NCBI GenBank assembly: GCA_949358305.1
Contig: OX442321.1
Coordinates: forward strand, 7,217,605-7,281,604
Reading direction: 5' to 3'
Source of the DNA: Strigamia acuminata
Lineage: Eukaryota > Arthropoda > Chilopoda > Geophilomorpha > Linotaeniidae
DNA: 64,000 nucleotides
In this document: piece after piece, positions 22,401 to 32,036 of the stretch
Layout: each line of letters opens with the position of its first letter
Numbering within the stretch: the first letter of the stretch is position 1
Notes under the pieces: generated by a model
What the model was told of the DNA's origin: nothing
Seen by the model: the letters and a program-made list of their open reading frames with translations, nothing else
Databases searched by the model: none
Translations under genes and position numbers: made by a program

Positions 22401-23687
22401 AAAGACACTCGAAACTACGTTCGCAGTTGCACTCATTGCCAACAATACAAACCTAGCCAACACCAAAAGCATCGGGCAAGCTATACACCCCACAACATGA
22501 CCAACCCGTGGGAGACAATAAGCATTGACCTGATGGGACCAAAGCCAGCCGGTCGTTCACAATTAAAATGGATTTTAGTAATCATTGATAATTGTACAAA
22601 ATGGATTGAAGTCTTCCCACTAGCAACTGCATCAAGTGAATGCATTGTTAATAAGATGAGCGAAGTTTTCCACCGTTGGGGATATCCAAAAAAGATAATC
22701 TCCGACAACGGCAAACAATTCGTGTCGACAATATTTAATGATTTTTGTCGAAAAAATCACGTAGATATTGCTCACATTAGCCCATATCACGCTGCCGCTA
22801 ATATTACAGAGCGAGCAAACAGGACTTTAAAAATGATGTTAGCTTTATACTCGGACATTCACTCCCACTGGCCAAAATATTTAAATTCTTTTGCCTTTGC
22901 GATGCGCACCGCTAAGTCCGAGGCAACAAATTGTTCACCGATGATTCTTAATACGGGAAGAATCGTCCCTTTGCCATTTGACCCGCGTATTACTAAACAC
23001 GCCATCAAATTCGACAAAGAGAATCCCGAAGCTTATGTCTATAGTATTTTAGACGTAATTAGACGTGCACACAGCGAAATGCATCGGAAAATTCAATCGA
23101 ATTACGAAAAGCATGATCGACTACATAAAGACAAATATTATATTTGTCAATTTGCCAAAGGAGATCTCGTGTGGAAAGCCACACATATTTTATCAAATAA
23201 AGATAAAGGGATTTCGGCAGGATTCGCTGAGAAACGTGATGGACCTTGGGAAATTACGGCTGTTCTCGGCGGAGGTTCCTACACACTACGTAAGCTTTCT
23301 GATAACACGAAAGCAAAAGCGATCAACATACAGGATTTAATGCCTTATATCCCAAGTTACCCGATTGAGGAATGGACATTAGATCAGAAAGTCGGTACCA
23401 ACGAATCACACCCGACTCCAGATTGGATGGCAGGTCAGGTTATTAATTCTTCAGAATTAATAAATGAACCTGTGTCCATAGAAACAGAGGATTTAGTTGA
23501 AGAGAAAGAGGAGGAAACTTCTCAGATTTCTTCTAAAGAGGACGAAACTCCTCAAAATCCGTCTAAAAAGAGGAAAAGATTTCCATCTCCCGTTCGACAG
23601 TCTAAACGTAGACCCAAGCCGAACACAAAATACGTGACCGATTTTGTACAACTCGTAAATTGTCTAAAACAAGTCAAGTTGGGTTAG
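19407..23687 (+). CDS. pol: Pol polyprotein (PR-RT-RNaseH-IN)
   Basis: Made by -1 frameshift; the frame has no ATG at its left edge (19452 is a TTG), so counts below are from 19452. Aspartic protease: ALMDSGATQCFIG near residue 146. Reverse transcriptase: LPFGLCNAPSSFQ near 454 and catalytic VYLDDIIIFS near 484. RNase H: ILTDASHSGLGAV near 632 and TPELECLAVVWAIERF. Integrase: HHCC zinc domain with HPLTGHAGMSKT and CTHC near 955-998, then catalytic D (SIDLMG), D (SDNGKQF) and E (ITERANR) near 1025, 1084 and 1119. A GPW-type C-terminal module and a lysine/arginine-rich tail (KKRKRFPSPVRQSKRRPK) follow. All catalytic residues I looked for are present, so it appears competent. Confidence 0.95.
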   Translation: MIQGVVQVAQPPLKELFPFSELSNDLFLRKDEFKLRHKPSHLTVPYVDDSKNKPPSLVISYEAVPVCRKTSSSTGGVDENLKVMTDQLENLSIFSGSWNAPKKPLVPKVFKLRKLLKLEKWNKKERKVLLGKLCNSKLINGGKDDPRMNVQIGGLDYNALMDSGATQCFIGVQLLSNTEIPVEFIQECPRGMRVCAVGIDHRPIGQVCLCVKWADKRRVTPTTFIILHKNVCGLILGHNFMRRTGINPNPRRAVFTCDDMPGWTAPYETTELNCCLASIKTLGLQGEGTPTSPDWAEKLVEGCNSSAEEKQLLVNVLVQLKNVFRDQLGCTKVAKHSIKFKPGATWKHQPYRMYNPAKKAIMTELVEELEADGLIEPATGPYISHPVIVAKPGGKYRLCIDYRWLNAITEVDAIQMPSIDLLIHHTNQAKYFTSIDLTKGYHQMEMEEEDKSKTAFYTPKGKFQFKRLPFGLCNAPSSFQHLMTTVLGDSLYKHALVYLDDIIIFSDTWENHLLHIKDVLEKLDAANLTINKDKSKFGRTSLRFLGHLISEGSLLPDPDKVSAVRNFPKPTCSKDIQRFVGLANFFRKFIPNIANIARPLTNIMHDQAKFVWDDPQTTAFETIKDILCDKDQALLHMPDMNKPFVILTDASHSGLGAVLCQDVELFCEKKQKLIMVPKAVAYASRVLHGAEVRYSTPELECLAVVWAIERFRPYIEYTTFTLESDAKALSWLMSTPEPSGRFGRWAVKIQCGAFKIIFRRGAMNQVADALSRAPLSALDTPDYDYIEPEEITHFYPTWNGNRCASLQVTETERKHFLTNVGLSLDFFSESYNPVRFHDSGEKGEEEGCTRENCRHIDVHNCNHENVHTALTDILKVVPPTRDEIIEAQLKDPACSKILVYLKGDEKLKNRITDKHWLNAIRGYTLDEPEENKGVMLIYFAPTDEEELNDSGNGFKAVIPRSLVRRALFACHGHPLTGHAGMSKTLDRAKQMYFWPRMSKDTRNYVRSCTHCQQYKPSQHQKHRASYTPHNMTNPWETISIDLMGPKPAGRSQLKWILVIIDNCTKWIEVFPLATASSECIVNKMSEVFHRWGYPKKIISDNGKQFVSTIFNDFCRKNHVDIAHISPYHAAANITERANRTLKMMLALYSDIHSHWPKYLNSFAFAMRTAKSEATNCSPMILNTGRIVPLPFDPRITKHAIKFDKENPEAYVYSILDVIRRAHSEMHRKIQSNYEKHDRLHKDKYYICQFAKGDLVWKATHILSNKDKGISAGFAEKRDGPWEITAVLGGGSYTLRKLSDNTKAKAINIQDLMPYIPSYPIEEWTLDQKVGTNESHPTPDWMAGQVINSSELINEPVSIETEDLVEEKEEETSQISSKEDETPQNPSKKRKRFPSPVRQSKRRPKPNTKYVTDFVQLVNCLKQVKLG

Positions 23688-24993
23688 GACACAATATATT
23701 GAAAATATTTTATTTTAAATAAATATTTCCAATCATATTCACGAAGAATTGTTAAATTTTATTAATTAAAAACATTTTTTTTTGATGTGGATAAAATTTA
23801 ACAAATGTTTGAGTTATTTTTTACACAAGCTGATTGTATTCAAATTAATCTACGTGTAAACATTTACTTGAAACTGTGTTTCCCCCTTTGGGTTAATAGA
23901 AACTTCGAGATGAGTAATTACAAACCAATCAAATTACTCCTCGAAACTCCCCTTAACCCCTGGTTTGAGATTATCACTCACTTGTTCGCCAAGTTTTGTA
24001 CTGGACTGAAATCAAGGATTATTCTCGACCCTTCGACGCTTTAACGGATTTTCGCTGAAATTTAGTGAGTTAAAATCTAGATGATTTTGAACACTTATCG
24101 TTTATTTTACTGATTTTTTCATTTGACGAATATCAGTTCAAATTCAGAAATTATCGACACGACGCTGATTATCGAAACCATCTCGTGGACAAAATCGCGA
24201 GTAAGCCTTTCACGAACTCACTAAGTGAATTCCCGGTAAACATTTAAGCAATATTTTGTCAAAATTTATAATATTTTGACATTAATTGACAACATTTATT
24301 TTGGTTAAGCGTTCATTACGGCGGACTTAGAATTCGCACGCGCCGCACAACGTTTTTATCGGCCAACATCGCCGGAACCGAGCAGCCCTCGCAAATACGT
24401 GAAGCTAGACATTAAACTAGCCAAGTATACCCTTCTAGGACTACACCTAGTTAGTAAGTGTTTATTTTATGAAAGATAAAATATCTCTTAAGTTCCTTGG
24501 AAATTGGTGAGCAGACATGTGTTAACAAGTCACGTGTATGATAGGGGCAAACGCCACCAGATGTCGGTAGTAAATTATTTACTCGGACGAATTGTGGAAT
24601 TATTCGTACAATTAAAACCATGTAAAATGACTATTGTCGGATGCTAAAAAACACTTACAAAAATATTTTTTTTTAATATTTTTATATGTTTTTTAGTTAT
24701 TATGTCGTGTAGATACAAAAATTAGGTTTATTTCATTAAATAAACACTAATTTGAATATTTTATCAGCGATATTGTTTTAAACGATAAAATGAAATTATA
24801 TGCCAAGTCGAGAATAATTATTAATCTTAATAATTATTCGACAAATGGAGGAAACACGCTAACAAGGGAACTTAAGAATTAATTATGAAATTAATCCAGT
24901 TGTTGGTCGACAATTAATTTAATTTGAAATTAAATTAATTTCCGACGGTTGATTCATGTTCTCAAATAAAATTTATATTTTCTTGAAGATGCA
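23688..24993 (+). other. Spacer between pol and the accessory ORFs
   Basis: 1.3 kb, very AT-rich, no ORF of note. Two strong AT hairpins occur close to the accessory ORFs: 24812-24839 (13 bp arms) and 24912-24940 (14 bp arms, 1 nt centre). A possible splice acceptor (pyrimidine-rich run then TTGAAG, ending 24988) directly precedes the accessory start, so a spliced subgenomic mRNA is plausible. Confidence 0.5.
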
Positions 24994-25548
24994 ATGAGTC
25001 GCCGAGGTCGTGCTAGCAAGCGACAGTACGTGCATTGGGATCCAGAAGAGTCGGAAGAGACGGATTATCGCTTTGTTAATCCCTCCTCTGACCCCGAGCT
25101 CGTCGCCAACTGGGCCCGTGATAACCCGGATCTCGTACCGCCACGAATTAGGACCGCCATGGGTGTTAGCCCGACCGACTCGCGTCCTTCCAGAGGCCGT
25201 CAAGCTAGTCAGCGTGTTGTAACCTATGATGCGCCGAATTGGGATTTTTCTGACGACTCGTCACAATACTCCCGTTCTGCCTCGAGGAGACGGCGCCAAG
25301 ATGACTTCTCACAAGAAGAAGAATCGGTTGAAGAAGCTCCGCCTCCAGCTACCAGCAGGCAGTTTGCCCGACCACGAAATCCGCGTGATACCGCTAGTCG
25401 AGGCAAGACTGGCAAATCCAAAGGACCCACCAAGTCCACGTTGGCATCTTCATCCGAAGCGCTGACCCGCCCAACATCGCAAGCTCGTTCGATATCGGAG
25501 CTAAATTTGCCAAGTTACCGGAAGCAGCGAAGAGAACACGTATTTTGA
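24994..25548 (+). CDS. Accessory ORF 1 of the giant element (184 aa, basic, disordered)
   Basis: Starts ATG AGT CGC, with a two-codon upstream ATG overlapping at 24989. The protein is rich in R, S, D and E, with basic patches (SRRGRASKRQ, RSASRRRRQDD) and an acidic stretch (FSQEEESVEEAPPP). No signal peptide, membrane helix or known domain is visible. It ends in TGA at 25546. One codon later ORF 2 begins in the same frame, so the two may be one readthrough product. It occupies the position where errantiviruses carry env but does not look like an envelope protein. Function unknown. Codon use is GC-richer than the surrounding spacer. Confidence 0.7.
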   Translation: MSRRGRASKRQYVHWDPEESEETDYRFVNPSSDPELVANWARDNPDLVPPRIRTAMGVSPTDSRPSRGRQASQRVVTYDAPNWDFSDDSSQYSRSASRRRRQDDFSQEEESVEEAPPPATSRQFARPRNPRDTASRGKTGKSKGPTKSTLASSSEALTRPTSQARSISELNLPSYRKQRREHVF

Positions 25549-25551
25549 GAT

Positions 25552-26637
25552 ATGGAAGCTGCCGCCTTGGGGACTAACATCATGCCAAAGTCGAAGCTGA
25601 TGTTCTGCCCATTGTGCGCAGGATGCGGATGGTTGTCGTCCTTGTTATCCGGCATTCACGCCGTAGTCTGCGTGAACTGTCACGGTGGTAAACGCGTTGC
25701 CATATCCAGCATGTGGAATGAAGAAATTCTTCCATTTATCGTCAAGGGGCTAAGTACGCCGACAGCACGCAATTGGGCGATGTGTCGCGAATGTGGCCTC
25801 ATCCACCAGGGCCCGGAGCAGGCTATTTATGTAGACCCGGCACAAATGTCCAGCACCTCGACTCCACGAGGAGGATTTACGGAGCCACAACGCGAGCCGG
25901 AAACTCCCACCCCTGCGATTGATGGAACTCCAGTTGCCTCGGCAGAAAACCTTCCAACGTCAGTTATTGCGTCTGATTCTCCGCCGGTTGCATCCGATTC
26001 TGGTCCACAAGCCGCCGCTTCTCCAGAGGGAACGTCGACTAACAACATGATTGTAGCGACTATCCCGCTCCCAGAAGCAAGCCACGCTGCTGAACCGGTT
26101 ATTTTACTGGTCCACCCATATATGCCGAGACCAGACATGTCGCTCACGGAGCAAACTAAGGCGGAAGTGGAACATTATTTCCCAATTTTATTGGAAGCAG
26201 CTAAGCGTATTAGTGTGTCGATTTCAAACGACCGAATTCCAGATTTGAGCGTGCCACTGGCCGTGATCCAATGGATTTTCCATCCATCCCGGCCGGAATC
26301 TTTTCAAACTCGCTCTTTTATTTGGTGTAAGATTTTGCAACAGGTCTCAGCAGCAGCACACCCGTTGATTCGTGAGGGATGGCACTCCGGCTTACCCGAC
26401 CATCACTTGGTTTTCTCCGAGCCAACCAGCGCTAACACCATTCCGTTAGGAGGGCCTGATCCCCTGGAAGTATTCACCGAGGAACAACACAGAATGCTCC
26501 TGAATCCCCTGGCCCATGACGTTGAGACAGATGTAGTACCGGAATTGGTAGCTATTCAACTTAATTCTCCACCCGCAGCCGTCTCGGAAGTTGTTACATC
26601 CATGGAAGGATTTATTGAGGATGAAGAGTTGGACTAG
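25552..26637 (+). CDS. Accessory ORF 2 of the giant element (361 aa, Cys-rich head)
   Basis: In the same frame as ORF 1 after a single TGA. Residues 19-25 have CPLCAGC, followed by CVNC near 39-42 and CREC near 77-80, a spacing that could bind zinc. A proline/serine/alanine-rich linker runs to about residue 195. A C-terminal domain follows (about 195-361; VPLAVIQWIFHPSRPESF, HPLIREGWHSGLPDHHLVF) that I do not recognise, ending in an acidic tail. No transmembrane segment. It may bind nucleic acid or act as a host-interaction factor, which is inference from the Cys pairs alone. The frame is long and clean, which argues that it is maintained. Confidence 0.72.
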   Translation: MEAAALGTNIMPKSKLMFCPLCAGCGWLSSLLSGIHAVVCVNCHGGKRVAISSMWNEEILPFIVKGLSTPTARNWAMCRECGLIHQGPEQAIYVDPAQMSSTSTPRGGFTEPQREPETPTPAIDGTPVASAENLPTSVIASDSPPVASDSGPQAAASPEGTSTNNMIVATIPLPEASHAAEPVILLVHPYMPRPDMSLTEQTKAEVEHYFPILLEAAKRISVSISNDRIPDLSVPLAVIQWIFHPSRPESFQTRSFIWCKILQQVSAAAHPLIREGWHSGLPDHHLVFSEPTSANTIPLGGPDPLEVFTEEQHRMLLNPLAHDVETDVVPELVAIQLNSPPAAVSEVVTSMEGFIEDEELD

Positions 26638-27282
26638 AAAGCGTCAACGATGTCGGGATCCGTTACTTTCCCGATATCTTCCCTTTTAAGGCAAGACCAG
26701 AAGTAACGAGTCCATTTTCTCCATCTCCATTTCTTGACCCGAGATGAAACAAAATTTAGTCAGGTTCAGGTGTATTTTATGCCGTTTTTGTGAATAATTC
26801 AAAGATCTTTAATATTTAAATTAACAATTTTGTTAAAATTTGATTACGAGTCAATGTGAGTTTGTTTAAATGAATACTAATTTTAATACTTGAATTTTAA
26901 CGTGTAAAGTGTTATTTTGCAAATCATTATATTTCCAGTGAGAAGTTAAGTTTTGTGAAAATAATTGTTAAATTTTATTAATCATTTGTTTGGTACAAGA
27001 GTTTGATGTTAGTTTAAGTTATCGCCTTTTCTTGATGCAGTTGAAAGTCCACCTGTAAAGAGAGATGGAAGTTATTATTGATAATTGAAAGTTTTATAAC
27101 CTTAATAAATATTTTTTGAAGCATTTGATTAAGAAATACTCTTTATTTATACTATTAAGATATAAAATAAAGGTTTTTGCTTACCAAGGATTACAGCTCG
27201 AGTCCCCTAGATGACAGTGTGGTCTTGATCCTCAAGATATTCGGAATAAATAGTATGTTAATACAGGTATTAACATATATTT
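26638..27282 (+). other. 3' untranslated region before the polypurine tract
   Basis: About 645 nt, AT-rich, without a significant ORF. Nothing recognised. Confidence 0.45.
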
Positions 27283-27290
27283 AAGGGGGA
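27283..27290 (+). promoter_or_regulatory. Polypurine tract
   Basis: AAGGGGGA ends 2 nt before the 3' LTR, the expected place for the plus-strand DNA primer. Confidence 0.8.
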
Positions 27291-27292
27291 CT

Positions 27293-28883
27293 TGTGACGG
27301 TTACACTGTCATGCACTTTGTTAGTATAGGACGATTACTTCACCAATAGATGGCGCTGATGCGTTTTAGCGGTAAATTCAAATTTCGACAATTTTTGAGT
27401 GAATAAAATATAAATTACTATTTATATTTTATTCCACTGCAACTTTAGACACTTTTAAATACTTTTGGATGTTTAAATGCTAGTTGATTTATTTGTCACA
27501 TAATTCTATTGAATTATGTGCAACCTCTACACCTGGTGAAGTCACCCCCCATCACCCACTGTGAGTTGGACTCCTTTTGGATTATAGTCAAAGGGACTTA
27601 ATCCAAAATGTGTCCTGCGTATCCAGTTCCTGTTTTGGACCTAGTAGAAGACTATGTCCTGAGTATCCACTTCCTATGACCTAGGATTGGATGGATTTGA
27701 CTGCCCAGTGATCCCATTGGATCATTGAACAGCTATTCTCCTCACCGAGTATATATCCCCCTGCAAAACGGATATAGCTCGCTCTTGTTCTTGTTTTGTT
27801 TGATACTGATATTACTTGAGCACATATTATACTTCTCTGCGTTCCGACAATCCGTTGTAGAAATACTTTGTATTTAGTGTAAGTATCTAGAGTGGGTAGA
27901 AGACTCACAGACACACTGCCCGCCTCTTCATGCCAACATTCCGTTGTAGAAATGTCGTAACTAGAGTGAGTAATTCACAGACACATTTAAGTGTAGGATC
28001 TAGAGTGGGGTACAACCCACAGACGCACTCCCTCCAGCTTCATGCCAACATTCCGTTGTAGAGTGCAGAATCTAGAGTGGAGTAAAATTCACAGACGCAT
28101 TGGTAATGTAGCATCTAGAGTGGAGTATTTAATATTCCACAGACACATTATCAGAGTAATCGACGCGGAGTAATTTCCCGGTTACTCTCCCGCCAGCCAG
28201 GACCGAGTGGAGTAATTTCCCGGCGATGGATAACCTTTCCTGCGAGATATTTCGATTCAATTCGTTATTGGTTTGACGGAACATTTAAGTCTAACTTAGA
28301 TGTTGATTGCACTCGGGGCAAAAAATAGCTCGGCGCTATTTTAATATATTTTACTTATTTTCATAGTTTTAGTTAAGTTTGTGACTCTAAAATATCATGA
28401 TTAATTCCATAGAATTAATATGAATATTTATTCTCACATTGTTACATCTCGCGGTAATTATTGATTACAACAATTATCTGCGATGCGATGTGTGTGACGA
28501 TACAGAAAAGTCAACCGCACCTCTCGGATATAACCCACCCAGCCTAACCATTTACACGCCTTTTAGAACCAAACCCCGGACCATTTAGAAGCCAAAGCCA
28601 TTCATAGATGACATCTTTTACGTCACAGCAATAAGACCGTTACAAATTCTTATTGCATGACTGAAGCCTTCAAATGATATTATTTCAGGGCTTTTGCCAA
28701 ACAACTGTATAGTTTAACTTCTCGTCATTTTAGCCACTTGTAGGCATAGTATTTATATAAGGTTCAAACCGGAATAAATGTTATATGTTTTGAGAAAACA
28801 TCAGGTTTGCATATTTTACACTTTCACACAGATAGTTCACACTTTAGTTTAGCAATTGCTATCTCCAGAAGGTAATCGTCACA
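27293..28883 (+). repeat. 3' LTR of the giant element
   Basis: Same length as the 5' LTR and identical wherever compared, including the hairpin repeats (27887-28147) and the AATAAA at 28773-28778. Followed by the target duplication actt at 28884-28887. Confidence 0.93.
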
Positions 28884-30421
28884 ACTTGTTTCGTTGCAAT
28901 AAATCCAGCTTTGAGCCTGTACGTTGTGTCAATCCCTTCCTTCACACTCTTGACGTTCATAAATGGTACATTGTGAAATAGGCTCTGTTGTAAATGAAAT
29001 AATGCATTTGTTTATTATTGACTACTTGATTTCCAATTTATACCTTAAAGATTTCTTCAACTGTACTACTGGGTAACATCACGGTTAAATAATCCGTCTT
29101 GTGGACCATTTCTTCAATCGAGTGAAATGGAATTTTGATGGCGCTCGTTGCAAACAATGCAGTCAACAATGAAGTGTAAACAGATAAAAGCAACATTGAC
29201 AGCATCAGAAAAATGAAGAGACAAAATTTTATCGAATGCAATGATGGAAATGACAAACTGCCTGAAACAACAAGCAATAATAAAATCAAGTAAATTGTAT
29301 TCTAGGAAATGTCAGTGACTATTCACCTACTAAGACAATTGGCCACCAAAGGAGAATCTGATTTACGAAACCTACTACACTTATTGAAAATGAATTTTCC
29401 ATTACAATAACGAGAACGATTATCAAGTTGACAGCAAATATGCTTAGCCACACACTCGTGCTGAATGCTTTCAGAAAGAATGTTAGAGCCCATTCACGGT
29501 AATCTAATTTTCGATACAGAATTGTAAAGTGTATTTCGTACAAAGACGGTGAAAACTCGACAGAATCTCTCCTCTTTCGAGTAATAGGTAGGCAAGTGGC
29601 CATATCCGCTGTCTAAAAAAAATTAGCTTATTAACAAATCAGTAAGTATTGCTTTTAAAACATTATCAGAATGATTTACTCCATGTGCAATATCACCCAT
29701 CAATCCGTTCCATTTTCCATCATGAGTTTTACCAAAAATGCCAGCTTTGTTTCTCATCATGTTAAAGCTAATTTAAACGTTTTTAAAAGTTCTATTATAA
29801 CAATACTTTGTTACTATTACCTAACATTAAATGACGAACAAAAAATTGAAAACAGTTGTCCGAAATAACCATCCATTATTAACGTACTCTTTTCCTCTCT
29901 CAAAATCACGCACGGCGGAAACTACAAATGTGATAAAATTAAAATCGAAATCAAAATAAATGCAACTTAGATTATTAATACAGACACGTCTGAATTACGT
30001 ACCATAAAACCTGCTACGTTTACTGGTTTACTTAAATTATTCGTGCGTGAAATATCTGTCGGTGGAATGAACTGGTTAGTACAACTCAATTGCAAAATAC
30101 TTTCTACTCGTTTAGCAATCCAACTATATCCTACGTATTGAAATTCCATCTGCAATAGTTTATTGACACCAATTAGACCATAATTTCAATTTGCAACATG
30201 GAATTCCGTCGTAAAAATACAACTCACATTTGAATGATTCTTCAAACGTATATCTACAAGCAAACGTAAAATTAATTTCAAATATAATAAAAAGCAAAAA
30301 CATCACCTTTTCCCAGTGGAGAGATTAAAATAGAAATTCGTGGACAGGTCTGAGGCAAATTTGCTGCTGTTTCCATTAAGCTAATCCAGCTTAACCAGCT
30401 TACTAGATAAATAAAACGCAT
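28884..30421 (-). pseudogene. Gene F (IR), 5' exons, severed by the retroelement
   Basis: Exons: 30307-30421 (signal peptide MRFIYLVSWLSWISLMETA), 30228-30253, 30003-30149 (FQYVGYSWIAKRVESILQLS), 29821-29921, 29680-29767 (KWNGLMGDIAHG), 29327-29612 (M1 VWLSIFAVNLIIVLVIVM and pore), 29044-29261 (M3 LLSVYTSLLTALFAT) and 28888-28984, the first half of the S2 exon. Splice phases agree throughout, and counting across the element with one target copy gives 1,401 nt (466 codons plus stop) with no frameshift. The receptor was therefore probably functional until this insertion. The retained pre-S1 exon is longer than in genes B and I. As it stands, the transcript would run into the LTR. Confidence 0.88.
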
Positions 30422-30810
30422 CTTTCCCTAATTCAGATCTTCTTCAACTTACATAAAAATATGTAAAAATGCATCCTAGAACTGAGAAAAGAAAGAAATA
30501 AAGCAATGAATAACAAAAAATACCGTGACTGTGTGCAGCAGCAATAGTGTTTCATTTAAACCATGCGTGACAAAAGTCAAATATGAAATCAATTAACACA
30601 TAAAATAAACTTTTATGTTTACATTAGCAGTATATTGCAATTTAATTAACCCGAGTTCCAAAAGTCTCCTATTAACCAGCCATTAAGAAGCAGGTGCGTG
30701 AGCACAATTTTATTTTTTAATAATAATTTGATGGCGCAGTAGTACGCTCCAAACAACAGAGCAATTCTAAGTAATAAAACCCAACAACCAATTTTCTAAA
30801 GCTAACACGC

Positions 30811-31326
30811 TGTGACCAACTGGCCGCCGCCTGTCGGCAATAGAGACATGAAGAAAAGGATCCTCAGCAGTTCCTACGACTTATCGTCAGAGCTGCGTCC
30901 TGATTGCAGCCAATCAGAGAATTAAGCAAGGTCTCTTCGTGGCTTGACCGCCATCTTGGAGACAGTTCAATCTCCAGTCCAATGCTGACTGGTTGTGAGA
31001 GCCCTAGAGAGAAGGTGATGATGGCGACTGCCATCGCAACAAGAGGCGAGATCGATCTCAAGTCTGGAATGATTAGAGGCGACTCAATCGCAATGCCAAC
31101 CGACCATGCTGCCCATGTGGTCCTCGATCACGTGGTCAGCGGTTGGACAGGGCTGGGTTGCTGCAAGATAACCCAGCAACCTAGGCGATAACACAACCCC
31201 TAGACAACTGCAATAAAGATATAATCAATCCAAACTGTGTGTTCTCTGTGTTGTTCTTAATCGTGAATGGCATCCAAATGCCCCATGGTCCTCCCCTGGC
31301 CACGAGGCGACCAACCGCCATTCACA
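30811..31326 (+). mobile_element. Solo LTR in the gene F upstream region
   Basis: Begins TGTGACCAACTGG and ends CCATTCACA, with target duplication acgc at 30807-30810 and 31327-31330. It has AATAAA near 31211. GC-rich compared with its surroundings. It differs from the other LTR families here. It separates parts of the conserved 5' flank of gene F (30420-30800 and 31370-31800) and may affect its expression. Confidence 0.8.
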
Positions 31327-31330
31327 ACGC

Positions 31331-32036
31331 GCCGGCGTGACCAAGCTCCAATAAATTTTGTATTTATGAAAATAAATTTTACCTTGAATATCCTTGGATA
31401 TCCAATGTTGTTAGAATATAAACGAGCACAAGAAAGATTGACTTACCGCACTAAAGTGTTATACGTGGATTCAATCTTAAATGGATTTCCGAAATCCTTA
31501 TTTTCTTGAGAAAGTTTGTAATTGAACTGACACAATTTCTTCCACATACTTATCAGTAATGATTAAAGTATTTAACACGCATTACATTTATATGAAAATC
31601 GTAAAACATGATGACTTTACCGTGACCTTAATTACACCCATCAACCTGATTGATGACAAAAGTAATTTCTGCTATCATGGACGATGAAAGTTTTTCTATT
31701 AAGCGCAAACATTAATTTAAAAAATAATAACATGCAATTCTTGACTCCCCCCCCCCCCCCCCCGCACGCTTCTAGATTCCACTGAATTAAAAACAAAAAG
31801 TGAAAGCTCCATGTCGATTGTTAATTTCTTCAAGAATAAATAATTTAACAACGAAAAACACTCACAACATCACATGCAAACAAAACGATTGGTCCAACTA
31901 TTTGACTTATGCAAATTGCATTAAAAAAATTATCTTTAACACGGTCGATCCAAATGAACTTATATGCGCAAAAAAACAAAACCACTCCCCTGAAATTCGA
32001 CTGAGTTCTTCACTTATAGTTCGACATTGTATCTTT
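31331..32036. other. Gene F 5' flank remnant, 17-C run, decayed exon
   Basis: The part 31370-31730 matches IR 5' flanks at 5040-5340 and 34170-34400. A run of 17 C (31747-31763) lies exactly where the other copies read 'gactgcctgcacgcttcta'. The part 31830-32035 resembles badly decayed M4-exon flanks seen at 34660-34860. No intact gene. Confidence 0.5.

Larger units (their letters stand above)
14894..28883 (+). mobile_element. Complete 13,990 bp Ty3/gypsy-type LTR retrotransposon
   Basis: Bounded by 1,591 bp LTRs of equal length that I could not tell apart on reading, with TGTGACG/CGTCACA termini and a 4 bp target duplication (actt at 14890-14893 and 28884-28887). Order: 5' LTR, tRNA-Gln primer site, 0.86 kb leader, gag, -1 frameshift signal, pol (protease, reverse transcriptase, RNase H, integrase), 1.3 kb spacer, two accessory ORFs, polypurine tract, 3' LTR. 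Reverse transcriptase before integrase places it in Ty3/gypsy rather than copia. The third ORF region is not an obvious envelope: no signal peptide or transmembrane segment is visible. Intact frames and matching LTRs point to a very young insertion into gene F. Confidence 0.95.

Noticed and set aside
24994-26637. Accessory ORFs as an envelope gene
   Set aside because: No signal peptide, no transmembrane anchor and no glycoprotein-like Cys pattern; position alone is not enough.
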